A DNA stretch of 34,803 nt from Candidatus Sumerlaeota bacterium. GTDB taxonomy: Bacteria > Sumerlaeota > Sumerlaeia > JADFCT01. The position numbers and the translations under genes were made by a program. The DNA lies in assembly GCA_026398575.1 (NCBI GenBank), contig JAPLSP010000640.1, forward strand, positions 1 through 34,803. The letters are read 5' to 3'. This document shows, piece by piece, positions 25,034 through 33,235 of this stretch (its first letter is position 1; the number at the start of each line of letters is the position of its first letter). The notes beneath the pieces were generated by a model. That model had not been told where the DNA came from. It saw only the letters and a list, made by a program, of their open reading frames with translations, and made no database searches.

Positions 25034-27150
25034 TGGTTGAATACCTCTCTGGCGCCTTCCTCCACCAGACTGCGCGGGATTTGGAAAGCCGGCGCTTCGA
25101 GCGCCTGGGGGCTGATGGGTTTACGGATGCGATTCAGCTGGAGCGTGGTCTGCGCGACGTCTTTCGTCATCGCGCGGCGATAAAGGCTTTCATAGCGGGC
25201 CAGATCGTTCTGCCGCCGATAGACTTCGGCTAATCCTGCCAAGGCGGCGATGTTGTCCGGCGCCCAGGCGTAGGCCTGATTCAGATGATGGAACGCCAGA
25301 TCCAGATCGCCCGCCCGCAATGCGATCAATCCAAATTCGGCCAGATATTCCGGAGACTTCGGCGCCCGCTCCAGCGCCGCTTTCAGAAAGCTGGCCGCCT
25401 GCGCGTAGTCTTCCCGGTTCAGATTCAGCATCGCGAGCGCATAATAGGACTGCGGGTAGGAATGATCGGCGGCAATGGCGCGCCGGTAGCACCGGATGGC
25501 CTCGCTGGTTTTGTTATCGTGCATGTAGAGATCGCCGCGATAGACGTAAACCTGCGCATTTCGCTCGCCGAGCTCCAAAGAGCGATCGCACGCTTGGGCC
25601 GCCGCGCTCCATTCATTCGCCTGGTACGCGGCCCAGGCATAGTTCCACCAATCGCGCCCCTGACGCCGCCGTCCGATGCCGAACCAATCCACAAAGATTA
25701 TCAGAACGAGCACGGCGATGAGGGGAAGCCCGAATCGCACAAGAGCGCGCCGGCGAGACGACCGCCACAGATGGCGCCAGGCGCGCTGCGCGCCCAGGGC
25801 CGCCATGATCGAAAGGACCGGAACCAGCAGCGCGCGCTGTTGCGCGTCCACATTGAAGAGCGCCACGGATGCTCCCAGACAGGCTACCAGCAGCCAGACC
25901 CAATGGCGCGGCCAGAACCACGGAACATTGCGCGTCGCCTGAAAACCCAGCAAGGCAAACAACGCGATGAGGCCATAAATCGAAGGCCAGATGCGGGCGA
26001 ACGGATTGATCTCCCGCAAAAAAGAATAGCTGACTTGATTGTAGCCTTCCGTCTGGCTGATGAGCAGCAGCGCTTTCTTCGCCATCAGCGACAGCCAGCG
26101 CCCGGGATTGGCGGCAATTTGAGACAGCGCTTTGCCATACCAGAAAAGCCCCAGCCGCAAGGGAGAAAGCGGTTCGTCGCTCTGGGGGGCGCCCTCGCGC
26201 GCAAACGCCTCCGCGGGCCGGATGAATTCGTTGTCCCATTGATGCGCCATAGCCGGGAGATTGAGAAAAACGCCGTCAGCCATCGGACCATTGCTCAGAT
26301 AAAAAAGCGGCCCTCCGCGCCACGGAAACGGGTCAAAGCGCCCCACCAGCGCCGACGTCGCCACGCCGTGAAACAAAATCGCCAGCGCCGGGATGATCAA
26401 AAAAACCGCCGGTACTGCCCAGCGCCTGGCGCCGCGAAGCATCGCTTCATCTTGAATCAGCAGATGCGGCCCTTTGGCGCGCACGGGAGGCGGCATCGTG
26501 CACAGGCGCGCGAGGGCCACGGGCAAAAAAAGATAAATCGCCGGCCACGTCAGCGCGCACGCGGCAAAAGCCCCTCCGGCCAGAAACAAGTACTCCAGCG
26601 TGCGCGACGTGGCGGCGCAAATCAAGAAATACAGCAAGGCGATGATTTCGAGGGCAATGAGCGCGGTGGGGAGCGCCTCGTTCGACAAGGCGGCCAGCGG
26701 CGCATAGACGGCGGTCAATAGCGCGGCAACGATCGCAGGCCGGCGCCCCGCCACGCGAAAAGCCGTGAAAAACACCAGGACGACCGTCAAAACGCCCAGG
26801 GCATGTTGCAGCAGATAGGTGAACGCCAGCCGCACGGGCGGATTGATCAGGCGATACGCCACGCCCATCATCCATGTATAAAGCATCGGCTCAAAGGTCG
26901 AAACCTCGATCCCTTCGACGCGCGCTGCGCTGCGCTGCGCCGTTTCGTAGTTGAGCCGCGCCTCCAGCACGGGCTGCGAGAAATAGACCGTCTTGACGTG
27001 GCCGGTGAAATAAGCCAATCGAAGAATGATCGCGAGTCCTGCGATCGCCCAAAACCATCGCCAATCCGCGCGCTTCATGCGCGGCGGATGCGGCGAGGCC
27101 GGCTCGGAGGGCAAAAGAGAAGCGATGGGGATACGCTTGGAAGGCTCCAT
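25030..27150 (-). CDS. GT39-like membrane glycosyltransferase with C-terminal TPRs
   Basis: A 706-residue protein. The N-terminal roughly 510 residues hold about ten membrane helices and resemble the PMT_2/ArnT-type (GT39-like) polytopic glycosyltransferases. An early periplasmic loop contains 'EVSTFEPMLYTWMMGVAYRL', comparable to the acidic first loop of that fold. The C-terminal roughly 170 residues carry about four TPR units ('AQVYVYRGDLYMHDNKTSEA', 'PQSYYALAMLNLNREDYAQA', 'PEYLAEFGLIALRAGDLDLA', 'IAALAGLAEVYRRQNDLARY'). The ATG at 27150 overlaps the VapC stop by one base (TGATG), and its own stop overlaps ruvC. Activity is inferred from fold only; substrates are unknown. Confidence 0.78.
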   Translation of the reverse strand: MEPSKRIPIASLLPSEPASPHPPRMKRADWRWFWAIAGLAIILRLAYFTGHVKTVYFSQPVLEARLNYETAQRSAARVEGIEVSTFEPMLYTWMMGVAYRLINPPVRLAFTYLLQHALGVLTVVLVFFTAFRVAGRRPAIVAALLTAVYAPLAALSNEALPTALIALEIIALLYFLICAATSRTLEYLFLAGGAFAACALTWPAIYLFLPVALARLCTMPPPVRAKGPHLLIQDEAMLRGARRWAVPAVFLIIPALAILFHGVATSALVGRFDPFPWRGGPLFYLSNGPMADGVFLNLPAMAHQWDNEFIRPAEAFAREGAPQSDEPLSPLRLGLFWYGKALSQIAANPGRWLSLMAKKALLLISQTEGYNQVSYSFLREINPFARIWPSIYGLIALFALLGFQATRNVPWFWPRHWVWLLVACLGASVALFNVDAQQRALLVPVLSIMAALGAQRAWRHLWRSSRRRALVRFGLPLIAVLVLIIFVDWFGIGRRRQGRDWWNYAWAAYQANEWSAAAQACDRSLELGERNAQVYVYRGDLYMHDNKTSEAIRCYRRAIAADHSYPQSYYALAMLNLNREDYAQAASFLKAALERAPKSPEYLAEFGLIALRAGDLDLAFHHLNQAYAWAPDNIAALAGLAEVYRRQNDLARYESLYRRAMTKDVAQTTLQLNRIRKPISPQALEAPAFQIPRSLVEEGAREVFNQ

Positions 27151-27575
27151 CAGCGCCCCCCTATTGCCTGAACCAACTCCACGCACTGCTCCGCGGAAAC
27201 AATCTCCGATCCTCCTTTGGGAAAATCCGTGGGGTTTCGAGTCACCAAGTAGCGCGCCCGGCATCGAAGGGCGCACGCATATTGTATGGCATCTTCAAAA
27301 TCCCGAGGATTTTCGCGAATAACCTCATCCAATAGTCTTTCGTCCACTGCGACCGTCTGAAAAATCCGCCGCATCAGCTTCATTGCTTTCATCGCGCATT
27401 CACGGCCTTCTTGCTTTCGCAGGATAAAATACACATTGTTATAGCTAATGGCGGATACAAAAGCATTGACAGCGCCGGATTCGGCCAGTGTCCAAATCCT
27501 GCCGGCGGGAACATCGTATGGTTTCCGCCGGCTGAGAACATCGAGAAGAATATTCGTATCCAAGAAAATATTCAT
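27150..27575 (-). CDS. VapC-like PIN-domain toxin 1
   Basis: A 141-residue PIN-domain protein. Acidic residues fit the PIN active site: Asp6 in 'MNIFLDTNILLDVL', Glu94/Asp95 in 'NPRDFEDAIQYACAL' and Asp117 in 'LVTRNPTDFP'. PIN toxins are Mg-dependent ribonucleases held by a cognate antitoxin. The ATG at 27575 overlaps the upstream antitoxin stop by four bases (ATGA), the classic VapBC layout. Its stop overlaps the start of the GT39/TPR gene. Confidence 0.88.
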   Translation of the reverse strand: MNIFLDTNILLDVLSRRKPYDVPAGRIWTLAESGAVNAFVSAISYNNVYFILRKQEGRECAMKAMKLMRRIFQTVAVDERLLDEVIRENPRDFEDAIQYACALRCRARYLVTRNPTDFPKGGSEIVSAEQCVELVQAIGGR

Positions 27576-27829
27576 CTTCCTCTCCCGTATTTTGCCATGA
27601 GCGCTTCTTCCATTAATGTGCGGTCGGTTTTGTCTTGCGGCAATCGCGCCAGTCCCATGGCCTGGCGTGTCAGCGGTCCCAAGCCTTCCGCATCTTTTTC
27701 CTGCTCCACCAAGCGTTCCATATATCCGCGAAAAAGCGCGGATATGCTTGTTTTTCTGGACTGCGCCCATTTTTTAGCTTTGCGAACAACGCGTTCATCC
27801 GCGCTCAGCGTCAATTTTACGAAACTCAT
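27572..27829 (-). CDS. VapB-like ribbon-helix-helix antitoxin 1
   Basis: An 85-residue protein. The N-terminal 'MSFVKLTLSADERVVRKAKK' and 'SISALFRGYMERLVEQEK' form a beta strand plus two helices as in ribbon-helix-helix/DUF6364-like antitoxins. The charged tail would wrap the PIN toxin. GGGAG lies 7 nt before the ATG, and the stop overlaps vapC. A pair of ACGTATTTATT direct repeats 16-50 bp upstream may be its operator. Confidence 0.82.
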   Translation of the reverse strand: MSFVKLTLSADERVVRKAKKWAQSRKTSISALFRGYMERLVEQEKDAEGLGPLTRQAMGLARLPQDKTDRTLMEEALMAKYGRGR

Positions 27830-27844
27830 TGCAAACTCCCAAGC

Positions 27845-27878
27845 ACGTATTTATTTGCTTTAATAATACGTATTTATT
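27845..27878. promoter_or_regulatory. Candidate operator of TA module 1
   Basis: ACGTATTTATT occurs twice as a direct repeat (27845-27855 and 27868-27878, 23 bp apart) just upstream of the antitoxin start at 27829. Between them, TTGCTTTAATAAT (27855-27867) matches 12 of 13 bases of 28628-28640 upstream of the second module. Antitoxins of this type usually autoregulate, so an operator/promoter role is inferred. Confidence 0.45.
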
Positions 27879-27917
27879 GTTCGCAGGTCAAGCTTGCTTT
27901 CTCTGCGTATTTCATTT

Positions 27918-28325
27918 TCACTTATCAGGAGCAATCAATTGCAGTCGCGGGAAGTAGGTTCGATATCTTGTCGCATCGCGGGTGATCAGCGGGATTTTCA
28001 TGACGGACGCATGGGCGCCGATGAAAAAATCAGGCAATGGCGAGCGCTTCGTTCCCCCGCGCCGGCGATAAATCTCGAAACATTTTCCCGCGAGAAAAGC
28101 GGCGGGCCAGGGAATCGGACGCCGGCGGAATATGGATTCTGGCAATGCGTTTTCCACTTCTTCAATCCGCGAGAAACTGATCGAAACCTCCGAATAGATA
28201 ATGGGATTGATGCAAAGAATATCCGTCTGAGCATGCGTCTCCAGCGTCCCGGCGGACCATGCGAACCAGTCCCGATCTTCGGTCAGGACGTCGAGGATCA
28301 CATTGCTGTCCACCAGAATCTCCAT
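27918..28325 (-). CDS. VapC-like PIN-domain toxin 2
   Basis: A 135-residue PIN protein. The acidic set is Asp6 ('MEILVDSNVILDVL'), Glu46 ('PIIYSEVSIS'), Asp99 ('SPLPDFFIGAHA') and Asp117 ('PLITRDATRYRTYFP'), a full PIN active site. It probably cleaves RNA. The ATG at 28325 overlaps the AbrB-type antitoxin stop by one base (TAATG). It has little visible similarity to toxin 1 beyond the fold, so the two modules were probably acquired separately. Confidence 0.88.
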   Translation of the reverse strand: MEILVDSNVILDVLTEDRDWFAWSAGTLETHAQTDILCINPIIYSEVSISFSRIEEVENALPESIFRRRPIPWPAAFLAGKCFEIYRRRGGTKRSPLPDFFIGAHASVMKIPLITRDATRYRTYFPRLQLIAPDK

Positions 28326-28552
28326 TATTCGCCTCGCGTCATCGCCATGATTTCGTCTGTGGTCAACGCCTTGGTTGCTTTGCCGCGCAGCCCCTCAATT
28401 AATCTGCTGCCCCGATTGAGAGATGTTTTCGCCCGTTCCAGAACCACCTTTTTGCCTGCCACTTTGAATCGGATTTCCGTATCGGGCAGAAAGCCGAACT
28501 GATTCCGAATGTTGACAGGGATGGTTACCTGTCCCTTGCTGGTGATTCGCAT
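28325..28552 (-). CDS. AbrB/SpoVT-type antitoxin 2
   Basis: A 75-residue protein starting MRITSKGQVTIPVNIRNQFG, the hallmark of the AbrB/MazE swapped-hairpin DNA-binding fold, with a C-terminal toxin-binding tail 'LTTDEIMAMTRGE'. The ATG at 28552 has AAAAGGAG nine bases upstream. The TTG at 28561 would put the Shine-Dalgarno immediately adjacent to the start and is rejected. It pairs with the overlapping PIN toxin gene. Confidence 0.9.
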   Translation of the reverse strand: MRITSKGQVTIPVNIRNQFGFLPDTEIRFKVAGKKVVLERAKTSLNRGSRLIEGLRGKATKALTTDEIMAMTRGE

Positions 28553-28693
28553 TTCAGCCAACTCCTTTTCATGCGGCTGTATGCGTCGGCTCCCAAAAGC
28601 GGAACCAAGCCGCAGTCCGTCAACGTATTACTTTAATAATTCTTACCTTTGCTTCTGAGGATGTCAAGGCGCGAATTGGCGCCGCGTGCGTAT

Positions 28694-28826
28694 TAGCCGG
28701 CTTTAGCCGGCTCTGGAGTTTGGACATTTGAATCCCCCGAAGGGGGTCAACTATCATAGCCGTGGGTGAAGCGAAGCGAATCCACGGAAATGATGGGCGC
28801 GAAAACAGGTCCCCGAAGGGGGCCAA
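28694..28826 (+). repeat. REP-like multi-hairpin module, left copy
   Basis: Four stem-loops occur in order: AGCCGGCTTTAGCCGGCT (28694-28711), ATCCCCCGAAGGGGGT (28732-28747), CCGTGG...CCACGG around GTGAAGCGAAGCGAAT (28760-28787), and GGTCCCCGAAGGGGGCC (28809-28823). The whole block reappears in reverse orientation at 28892-29023. The layout resembles REP/BIME-type palindromic elements. No transposase is present. Confidence 0.85.
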
Positions 28827-28891
28827 CATGGACCGAACAGCTGACTAAATTTCGTTTGCGAGTCTCAAATCGGGATTCTTTCCGTAATGTC

Positions 28892-29023
28892 GTTGGCCCC
28901 TTTTCGGGGACCGATGATTCCGCCTGCCGCTACCGTGGCTTCGCTTCGCTTCACCCACGGCTATGATTGTAATTCCCCTTCGGGGAAATAATGCCCAGAC
29001 TCCAGAGCCTGCTGAAGCAGGCT
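28892..29023 (-). repeat. REP-like multi-hairpin module, right copy (inverted)
   Basis: Read on the minus strand this repeats the left module: AGCCTGCTTCAGCAGGCT, a TTCCCCGAAGGGGAA hairpin, the same CCGTGG stem with GTGAAGCGAAGCGAAG, and GGTCCCCGAAAAGGGGCC. The stem of the first hairpin differs from the left copy (CCTGCT versus CCGGCT) with compensatory changes, so pairing is preserved. 65 bp separate the modules. Confidence 0.85.
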
Positions 29024-29244
29024 CAAATCGGGATGCTGCAAAACGCTACTAATTTATTTTGGCTAAGCGCTCATATCCGTAAATATGATAACATAAAATA
29101 GATGCGAATATTTTTGCTGGAAGAAAAGATTCATGCGGATAGGAACGGCGCCAGCATTGTTTTGATCCCTTAGGTAAGAATACGTGATCGTAATTCTGAG
29201 CCGGAGTACTAAGCATGCTGCGGAGCTACGCATAGTTTTTTGCT

Positions 29245-30900
29245 TCACGGCTTCCGGCAGATTCGGAATCCAATGCCGGACGAGCACGCGCCTTTGGGTT
29301 GAACGTTGCGGCAGGCGCAGCGCAATTCGGACTCGGGACTGGACCAGCAGCCCCCACGAACGACGTAATAGGTGTGGCCTTTTCCATTCCGCCCATTTGC
29401 GACAGCATGATGAAGACCAGCGCCCGCATCTGACTTGCCCGACGCGGCATTGAACTCGGAACCCGGAACCCGGAACTCGGAACTGATCATCTGCGCCGTG
29501 TTGGCATAGTCGCCCAGGAAAGGATCGCGGCGCCATTCCCAGACAAAGCCCGCCATCGCATACAACCCGAGCGCATTGGGCGGATGCGCCGACACGGGGC
29601 AAAGCGTTTCGCGCACGTTCACCCAATGCCGCCCGAAACACGCGGCGTTTGGCGCAGGAGGATAGGCGCCCGATGGATATTCATAATCATCCCGGCCCGA
29701 TCGCGCGGCGTATTCCCCCTGGGCCTCGGTGGGCAGGGCGAATGGATGTCCCGTCAGGCGCGCGCGCCACTCGCAAAAAGCCGCCGCGCCGATCCACGAT
29801 ACGAAATTCATCGGATAGTTTTCGCAGCCGCCAACGGGACGGAAGACGCCCGCCACGCGCTCGAACACGGCCTGCCTGCCTTCGCGGATGTATTCGCCAT
29901 GGCCATCGCCTTCGGCATTGAGAAAGAGGCAATACTCCTGCGCCGTGACGGGATAAAGCCCCAGGCGAAAAGGCCCGACCTCTTCGCGATGGCGGGGGCG
30001 TTCGTTGTCCGCGCCGTCATTGCTGCCCATGGTGAATGAGCCGCCTTCGATCAGCTTCATCCGCAGTCCGAGCGATTGCAGATATTCCTCCAGAGCCGCA
30101 TCGCCCGCCGCGCCCATGGCCGATTTCCGAAACGTCAAGAGCGGCGCATCGAGCCGCAGCGCGCGCAGAAAATCCGCCGCCGATGGGAAACGGAATTCAT
30201 ATTCATCCAGCGCGGTCAGGACCGCCTCGGCGACGTGGCGCTCAACCTTGCTCGCGGCCAGCTGCGTTTCGATGTTCGCGCCGGGACGGGCGCCCGTCAG
30301 CATTTCGCACAGCATGACGCCGACGGCGTAGATGTCCGCGCGCGAATCCACATGCCTCCCCGCGCGCTGTTCCGGCGCCATATAATCGTAGGTGCCGATC
30401 ACCAGCGCATTTGCCTTGTCCCCGGCGCCCATGCTGTCCGAGCGCTGAATGCTGCCCATGGCGGAAGCGCCCGCGGCGGAGGCGCTGTTCATTGAAGAAT
30501 TCGGAGAGTGAGAACCGGTCCCGCGCTCCATCAATCGGCTGCCCGAGCTGCTGAAAAGGATGGAGCGCGTCACATTTTCACCAACGGCGCCCAGGCCAAA
30601 GTCCGTGATCCGCACCGCGTCTTGAAGATCAAGCAGAATATTTTCGGGCTTTAAATCGCGATGAATGATCCCGCGCGAATGCGCCTCATGCAATGCCATC
30701 AAAATCTGCCGGATGAATTCCAGCGCCTGCCCAGGCGCCAGCGCGCCTTCGCGTTCGAGCCGCTGCCGCAGATTCTCGCCCTCCACGTATTCCATCACGC
30801 AATACGGCGGCGTATGCGCCGTGTTGAGGTCAATGATCTTGACGATATTCGGATGATCGAGATCGTATTGAATGCGCCCCTCCGCGCGCAGTTGCCGCAC
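29245..30900 (-). CDS. Kinase-FGE fusion lacking the ATP-binding lobe (5'-truncated)
   Basis: A 551-codon ORF. It begins inside the helix C region (RQLRAEGRIQYDLDHPNIV), then HRDLKPEN (80-87), DFGLG (100-104), a Ser-rich activation-segment insertion of about 45 residues and 'GTYDYMAPEQ'. A C-terminal FGE-sulfatase-like domain (about 270-551) follows with 'MKLIEGGSFTMGSNDGA', 'LPTEAQGEYAARSG', 'YYVVRGGCW' and closing 'GIGFRIC'. The Gly-rich loop and the VAxK lysine are absent: upstream in frame, IEYV of the expected domain is preceded by a TAG stop near 30912. It is probably a pseudogene or a catalytically dead remnant. A GTTCCGG array (29453-29487) interrupts the FGE domain in frame. The apparent GTG start lacks a ribosome site. 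It lies 89 bp downstream of a full-length paralogue. Confidence 0.8.
   Translation of the reverse strand: MRQLRAEGRIQYDLDHPNIVKIIDLNTAHTPPYCVMEYVEGENLRQRLEREGALAPGQALEFIRQILMALHEAHSRGIIHRDLKPENILLDLQDAVRITDFGLGAVGENVTRSILFSSSGSRLMERGTGSHSPNSSMNSASAAGASAMGSIQRSDSMGAGDKANALVIGTYDYMAPEQRAGRHVDSRADIYAVGVMLCEMLTGARPGANIETQLAASKVERHVAEAVLTALDEYEFRFPSAADFLRALRLDAPLLTFRKSAMGAAGDAALEEYLQSLGLRMKLIEGGSFTMGSNDGADNERPRHREEVGPFRLGLYPVTAQEYCLFLNAEGDGHGEYIREGRQAVFERVAGVFRPVGGCENYPMNFVSWIGAAAFCEWRARLTGHPFALPTEAQGEYAARSGRDDYEYPSGAYPPAPNAACFGRHWVNVRETLCPVSAHPPNALGLYAMAGFVWEWRRDPFLGDYANTAQMISSEFRVPGSEFNAASGKSDAGAGLHHAVANGRNGKGHTYYVVRGGCWSSPESELRCACRNVQPKGACSSGIGFRICRKP
29453..29487 (-). repeat. GTTCCGG word array inside the FGE domain
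   Basis: Five tandem degenerate heptamers (AGTTCCG, AGTTCCG, GGTTCCG, GGTTCCG, AGTTC on the minus strand) encode SSEFRVPGSEF in an otherwise FGE-like sequence just before the RGG-x-W motif. The array preserves frame. Confidence 0.8.
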
Positions 30901-30989
30901 ATACTCGATCTATATGCGGAATTCATAATTAATTAGGCCTTTGCATACCTGTAGCGATAAAAAAGGAAACAAGCCGGGAATCTATAGGA

Positions 30990-33212
30990 TCACTTGAACC
31001 CGTCCGCGCCAGCTACAACTCGAAATCCATTGCCATTGCCTATTAACGCGCCATTGTACCTGAGTCGTTTCGCCGAGCGGCAATTGAAGGGGGTATCGTT
31101 CCAATGGCCGCCGCGCATGATCCGATCCGTGCCAGTTGCCGGACCTTTTGGATTTGTCTGGCTTGCGGCAGTGTAAGGACCATACCAATCCGCGACCCAT
31201 TCCCAAACATTGCCATGCATGTCATAAAGCCCCCAGGCATTCGGGCGTTTTGTTTTCACTGGATGCGTTTGATTGGCGCCACGGAGCCAGGCATATTCTT
31301 TCAGGGGGGTATCCGAATCGCCGAAATAATAGCGACTCGATGAACCCGCGCGGCAGGCGTATTCCCACTGCGCCTCCGTCGGGAGTGTCACCGTTTTGCC
31401 CGTCATGAGCGAAACTTCTTTGCAAAATTCCACCGCGTCATTCCACAGAACGCATTCTACGGGCTGATTCTCGCCTTTATAGTACGAGGGATTCTTTCCC
31501 ATGACTATAATATACTGCAACTGTGTCACCTCCGTCTCACCCATCCAGAATCCATCCAGCGTCACCCGATGCTGCGGCGATTCATTCTCGTCATGTCCCC
31601 ATTCCGAGGGCGGCGAACCCATCTGGAAGGCGCCCGGCATGATCCATACCAAATCCATCTTCACGCCTCGCCCAAGATTCAGGAATGCCTTCTTCAAAGG
31701 TTTTGCAGTATCAGCCGCAAAAGAAGTTGTGGAGACGATACGCAAGGCGGGCGTGGGGCGGACGGCGTTGAGAACGACAGGGGCGCTCAGCCTCGAGACC
31801 AGGACGCCCCCCTGGGAAGCGCTTGTCGCCGCGCTTGCCGCGTCTATCTTGGCAATCGTGCTGCTGGTTTGCACGGCGGCTTGCGGCGATATTTGCATTG
31901 TCGCGGAACTTGCAATGCCCGGCGCATTATTGATTGCGGTTGCGGTCGTGGGGCTTATCCTTGCGATGTTGGGCGCCGTTTCAGCATTTCCGCCAAAGGG
32001 CGCCGGCTTATTTGACGTTCCGCTGTTCAATAACGCAATCACCCAATAAACTAGATAGCAGCCGCCCGCTATTGCCGCTGCGGCAAGAATCCGTTTTTTC
32101 CTCTTTCTTGTTTTCGACCGTAATTGAACCTCGCCTGCGGCAGGCCGCACTTTTTTGCGAGCCTCGTCGAGCGATTCCATTTCGGGAATATCCGCTGCCG
32201 CAGTGGCGCCAGCCAACCAGCCTTTGGGCGCATGGCCGTCGGCGGAATCCGCAGAGGGCGAAGAAGCGGATGGAGAGGCGAACGAAGTGGCGGATGAAGA
32301 GACGCGTGGAGTCACAGATGAAGAGACGGGAAAAGAGATGGGCTCCGCGCCCATCGAAGGAATCTCTGTTCGTGCCAGCTGGACGGCAGCGGCGGAAGCA
32401 GGTATGCCAGAGGCGTCGGAAGCGGATTGTTCGTGTGCGATTTTCAAGGCGCGCAGGAAATCCGAGGCGTCAACGAACCGCCTCTCCACCACGTCCGCCG
32501 CTTTCAGGATCAGGGCGATGATGGATTCGGGCACATTGCGCCGCTGCAGGATGCGCTGCAGGCTGCCCGCCGCGCGCGCGCCGGTCAGCAGCTCGAAGAG
32601 GATCAATCCCACGGCATAAACATCCGCCTGAGGTCCGATCGTTTGTCCGGCGCGCTGTTCGCGGGACATGTAGTCATAGGTTCCGGCGATCGAACCGCCC
32701 CCCGAAGAAAGCATGCTGCCCGTGGCGAGGAGCGAGATGCTCAGGTCCTGAACCACCTTGCCGAGGCCGAAGTCTGTGATCTTCACCTGCCCATCGCGTC
32801 CGATCAGGACGTTCTCGGGTTTCATATCGCGATGGACGACGCCGCGCCGGTGTGCCGCAGCCAGGCCATTCAAGATTTGCTCGATAATGCGGACTGCTTC
32901 GCCAAGCGGCAGCGCGCCCTTTTCTTTCATCAACGCGCGCAGATTCATTCCCTCGACGTATTCCATCACTACGAACGGCGGCTCGTGTTCGATGGCGAGA
33001 TGATAAACCTTGACGATGTTAGGATGATCAAGGGCGAGCTGCAGTTTCCCTTCGCGGCGCAATTGCGTGATATAATCGGCATCGGTCGGCAGCTTGAGCG
33101 CAACCTTCTGGCCGGATTGCGTGTCTTCGGCCAGCCATACTTCGCCCATCCCCCCTGCGCCCAGCAGCGAAATGAGGCTATACCGCTCTATGATGTCGCC
33201 AGGGTTGAACAT
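30990..33212 (-). CDS. Membrane Ser/Thr protein kinase with FGE-sulfatase-like sensor domain
   Basis: A 740-residue Hanks-type kinase. The Gly loop is GAGGMGEVW (18-26), with VALK lysine 40, HRDMKPEN (127-134), DFG (147-149) and 'GTYDYMSREQ'. A Ser/Ala-rich juxtamembrane region (about 265-370) leads to one membrane helix (about 374-397). The outer part has a Thr/Ala-rich linker and an FGE-like domain (about 500-735) with 'MVWIMPGAFQMGSPPSE'-type opening, 'LPTEAQWEYACRAGSSSRYY', 'GLYDMHGNVWEWVADWYG', 'RIMRGGHW' and 'NGFRVV'. The catalytic Cys pair of true FGE is not evident, so the domain is probably a ligand-binding module, as in Pkn1-like kinases. The ATG at 33212 opens the canonical kinase N-terminus; the TTG at 33320 would translate the ATGAGAAATG array. 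Confidence 0.92.
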   Translation of the reverse strand: MFNPGDIIERYSLISLLGAGGMGEVWLAEDTQSGQKVALKLPTDADYITQLRREGKLQLALDHPNIVKVYHLAIEHEPPFVVMEYVEGMNLRALMKEKGALPLGEAVRIIEQILNGLAAAHRRGVVHRDMKPENVLIGRDGQVKITDFGLGKVVQDLSISLLATGSMLSSGGGSIAGTYDYMSREQRAGQTIGPQADVYAVGLILFELLTGARAAGSLQRILQRRNVPESIIALILKAADVVERRFVDASDFLRALKIAHEQSASDASGIPASAAAVQLARTEIPSMGAEPISFPVSSSVTPRVSSSATSFASPSASSPSADSADGHAPKGWLAGATAAADIPEMESLDEARKKVRPAAGEVQLRSKTRKRKKRILAAAAIAGGCYLVYWVIALLNSGTSNKPAPFGGNAETAPNIARISPTTATAINNAPGIASSATMQISPQAAVQTSSTIAKIDAASAATSASQGGVLVSRLSAPVVLNAVRPTPALRIVSTTSFAADTAKPLKKAFLNLGRGVKMDLVWIMPGAFQMGSPPSEWGHDENESPQHRVTLDGFWMGETEVTQLQYIIVMGKNPSYYKGENQPVECVLWNDAVEFCKEVSLMTGKTVTLPTEAQWEYACRAGSSSRYYFGDSDTPLKEYAWLRGANQTHPVKTKRPNAWGLYDMHGNVWEWVADWYGPYTAASQTNPKGPATGTDRIMRGGHWNDTPFNCRSAKRLRYNGALIGNGNGFRVVAGADGFK

Positions 33213-33235
33213 ACGCTGATTCTTGCAGTCAATGT

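Larger units (their letters stand above)
28553..29244. other. 692-bp non-coding stretch
   Basis: Between antitoxin 2 and the truncated kinase stop, no plausible gene is visible. It holds the antitoxin-2 upstream region (28553-28690), the inverted multi-hairpin modules (28694-29023), and an A+T-rich segment of about 220 bp (29024-29244) in which I see nothing further. Confidence 0.7.

Noticed and set aside
25285..26721. 478-codon plus-strand frame opposite the GT39/TPR gene
   Set aside because: Arg/Gln-rich antisense shadow without domains; the minus strand carries membrane helices and TPRs.
28620..28829. 69-codon minus-strand open frame
   Set aside because: It lies within the left hairpin module and its flank, with no ribosome site or domain.
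28694..29023. Insertion sequence or CRISPR remnant
   Set aside because: No transposase or repeat-spacer structure is present; the block consists of paired hairpin modules.
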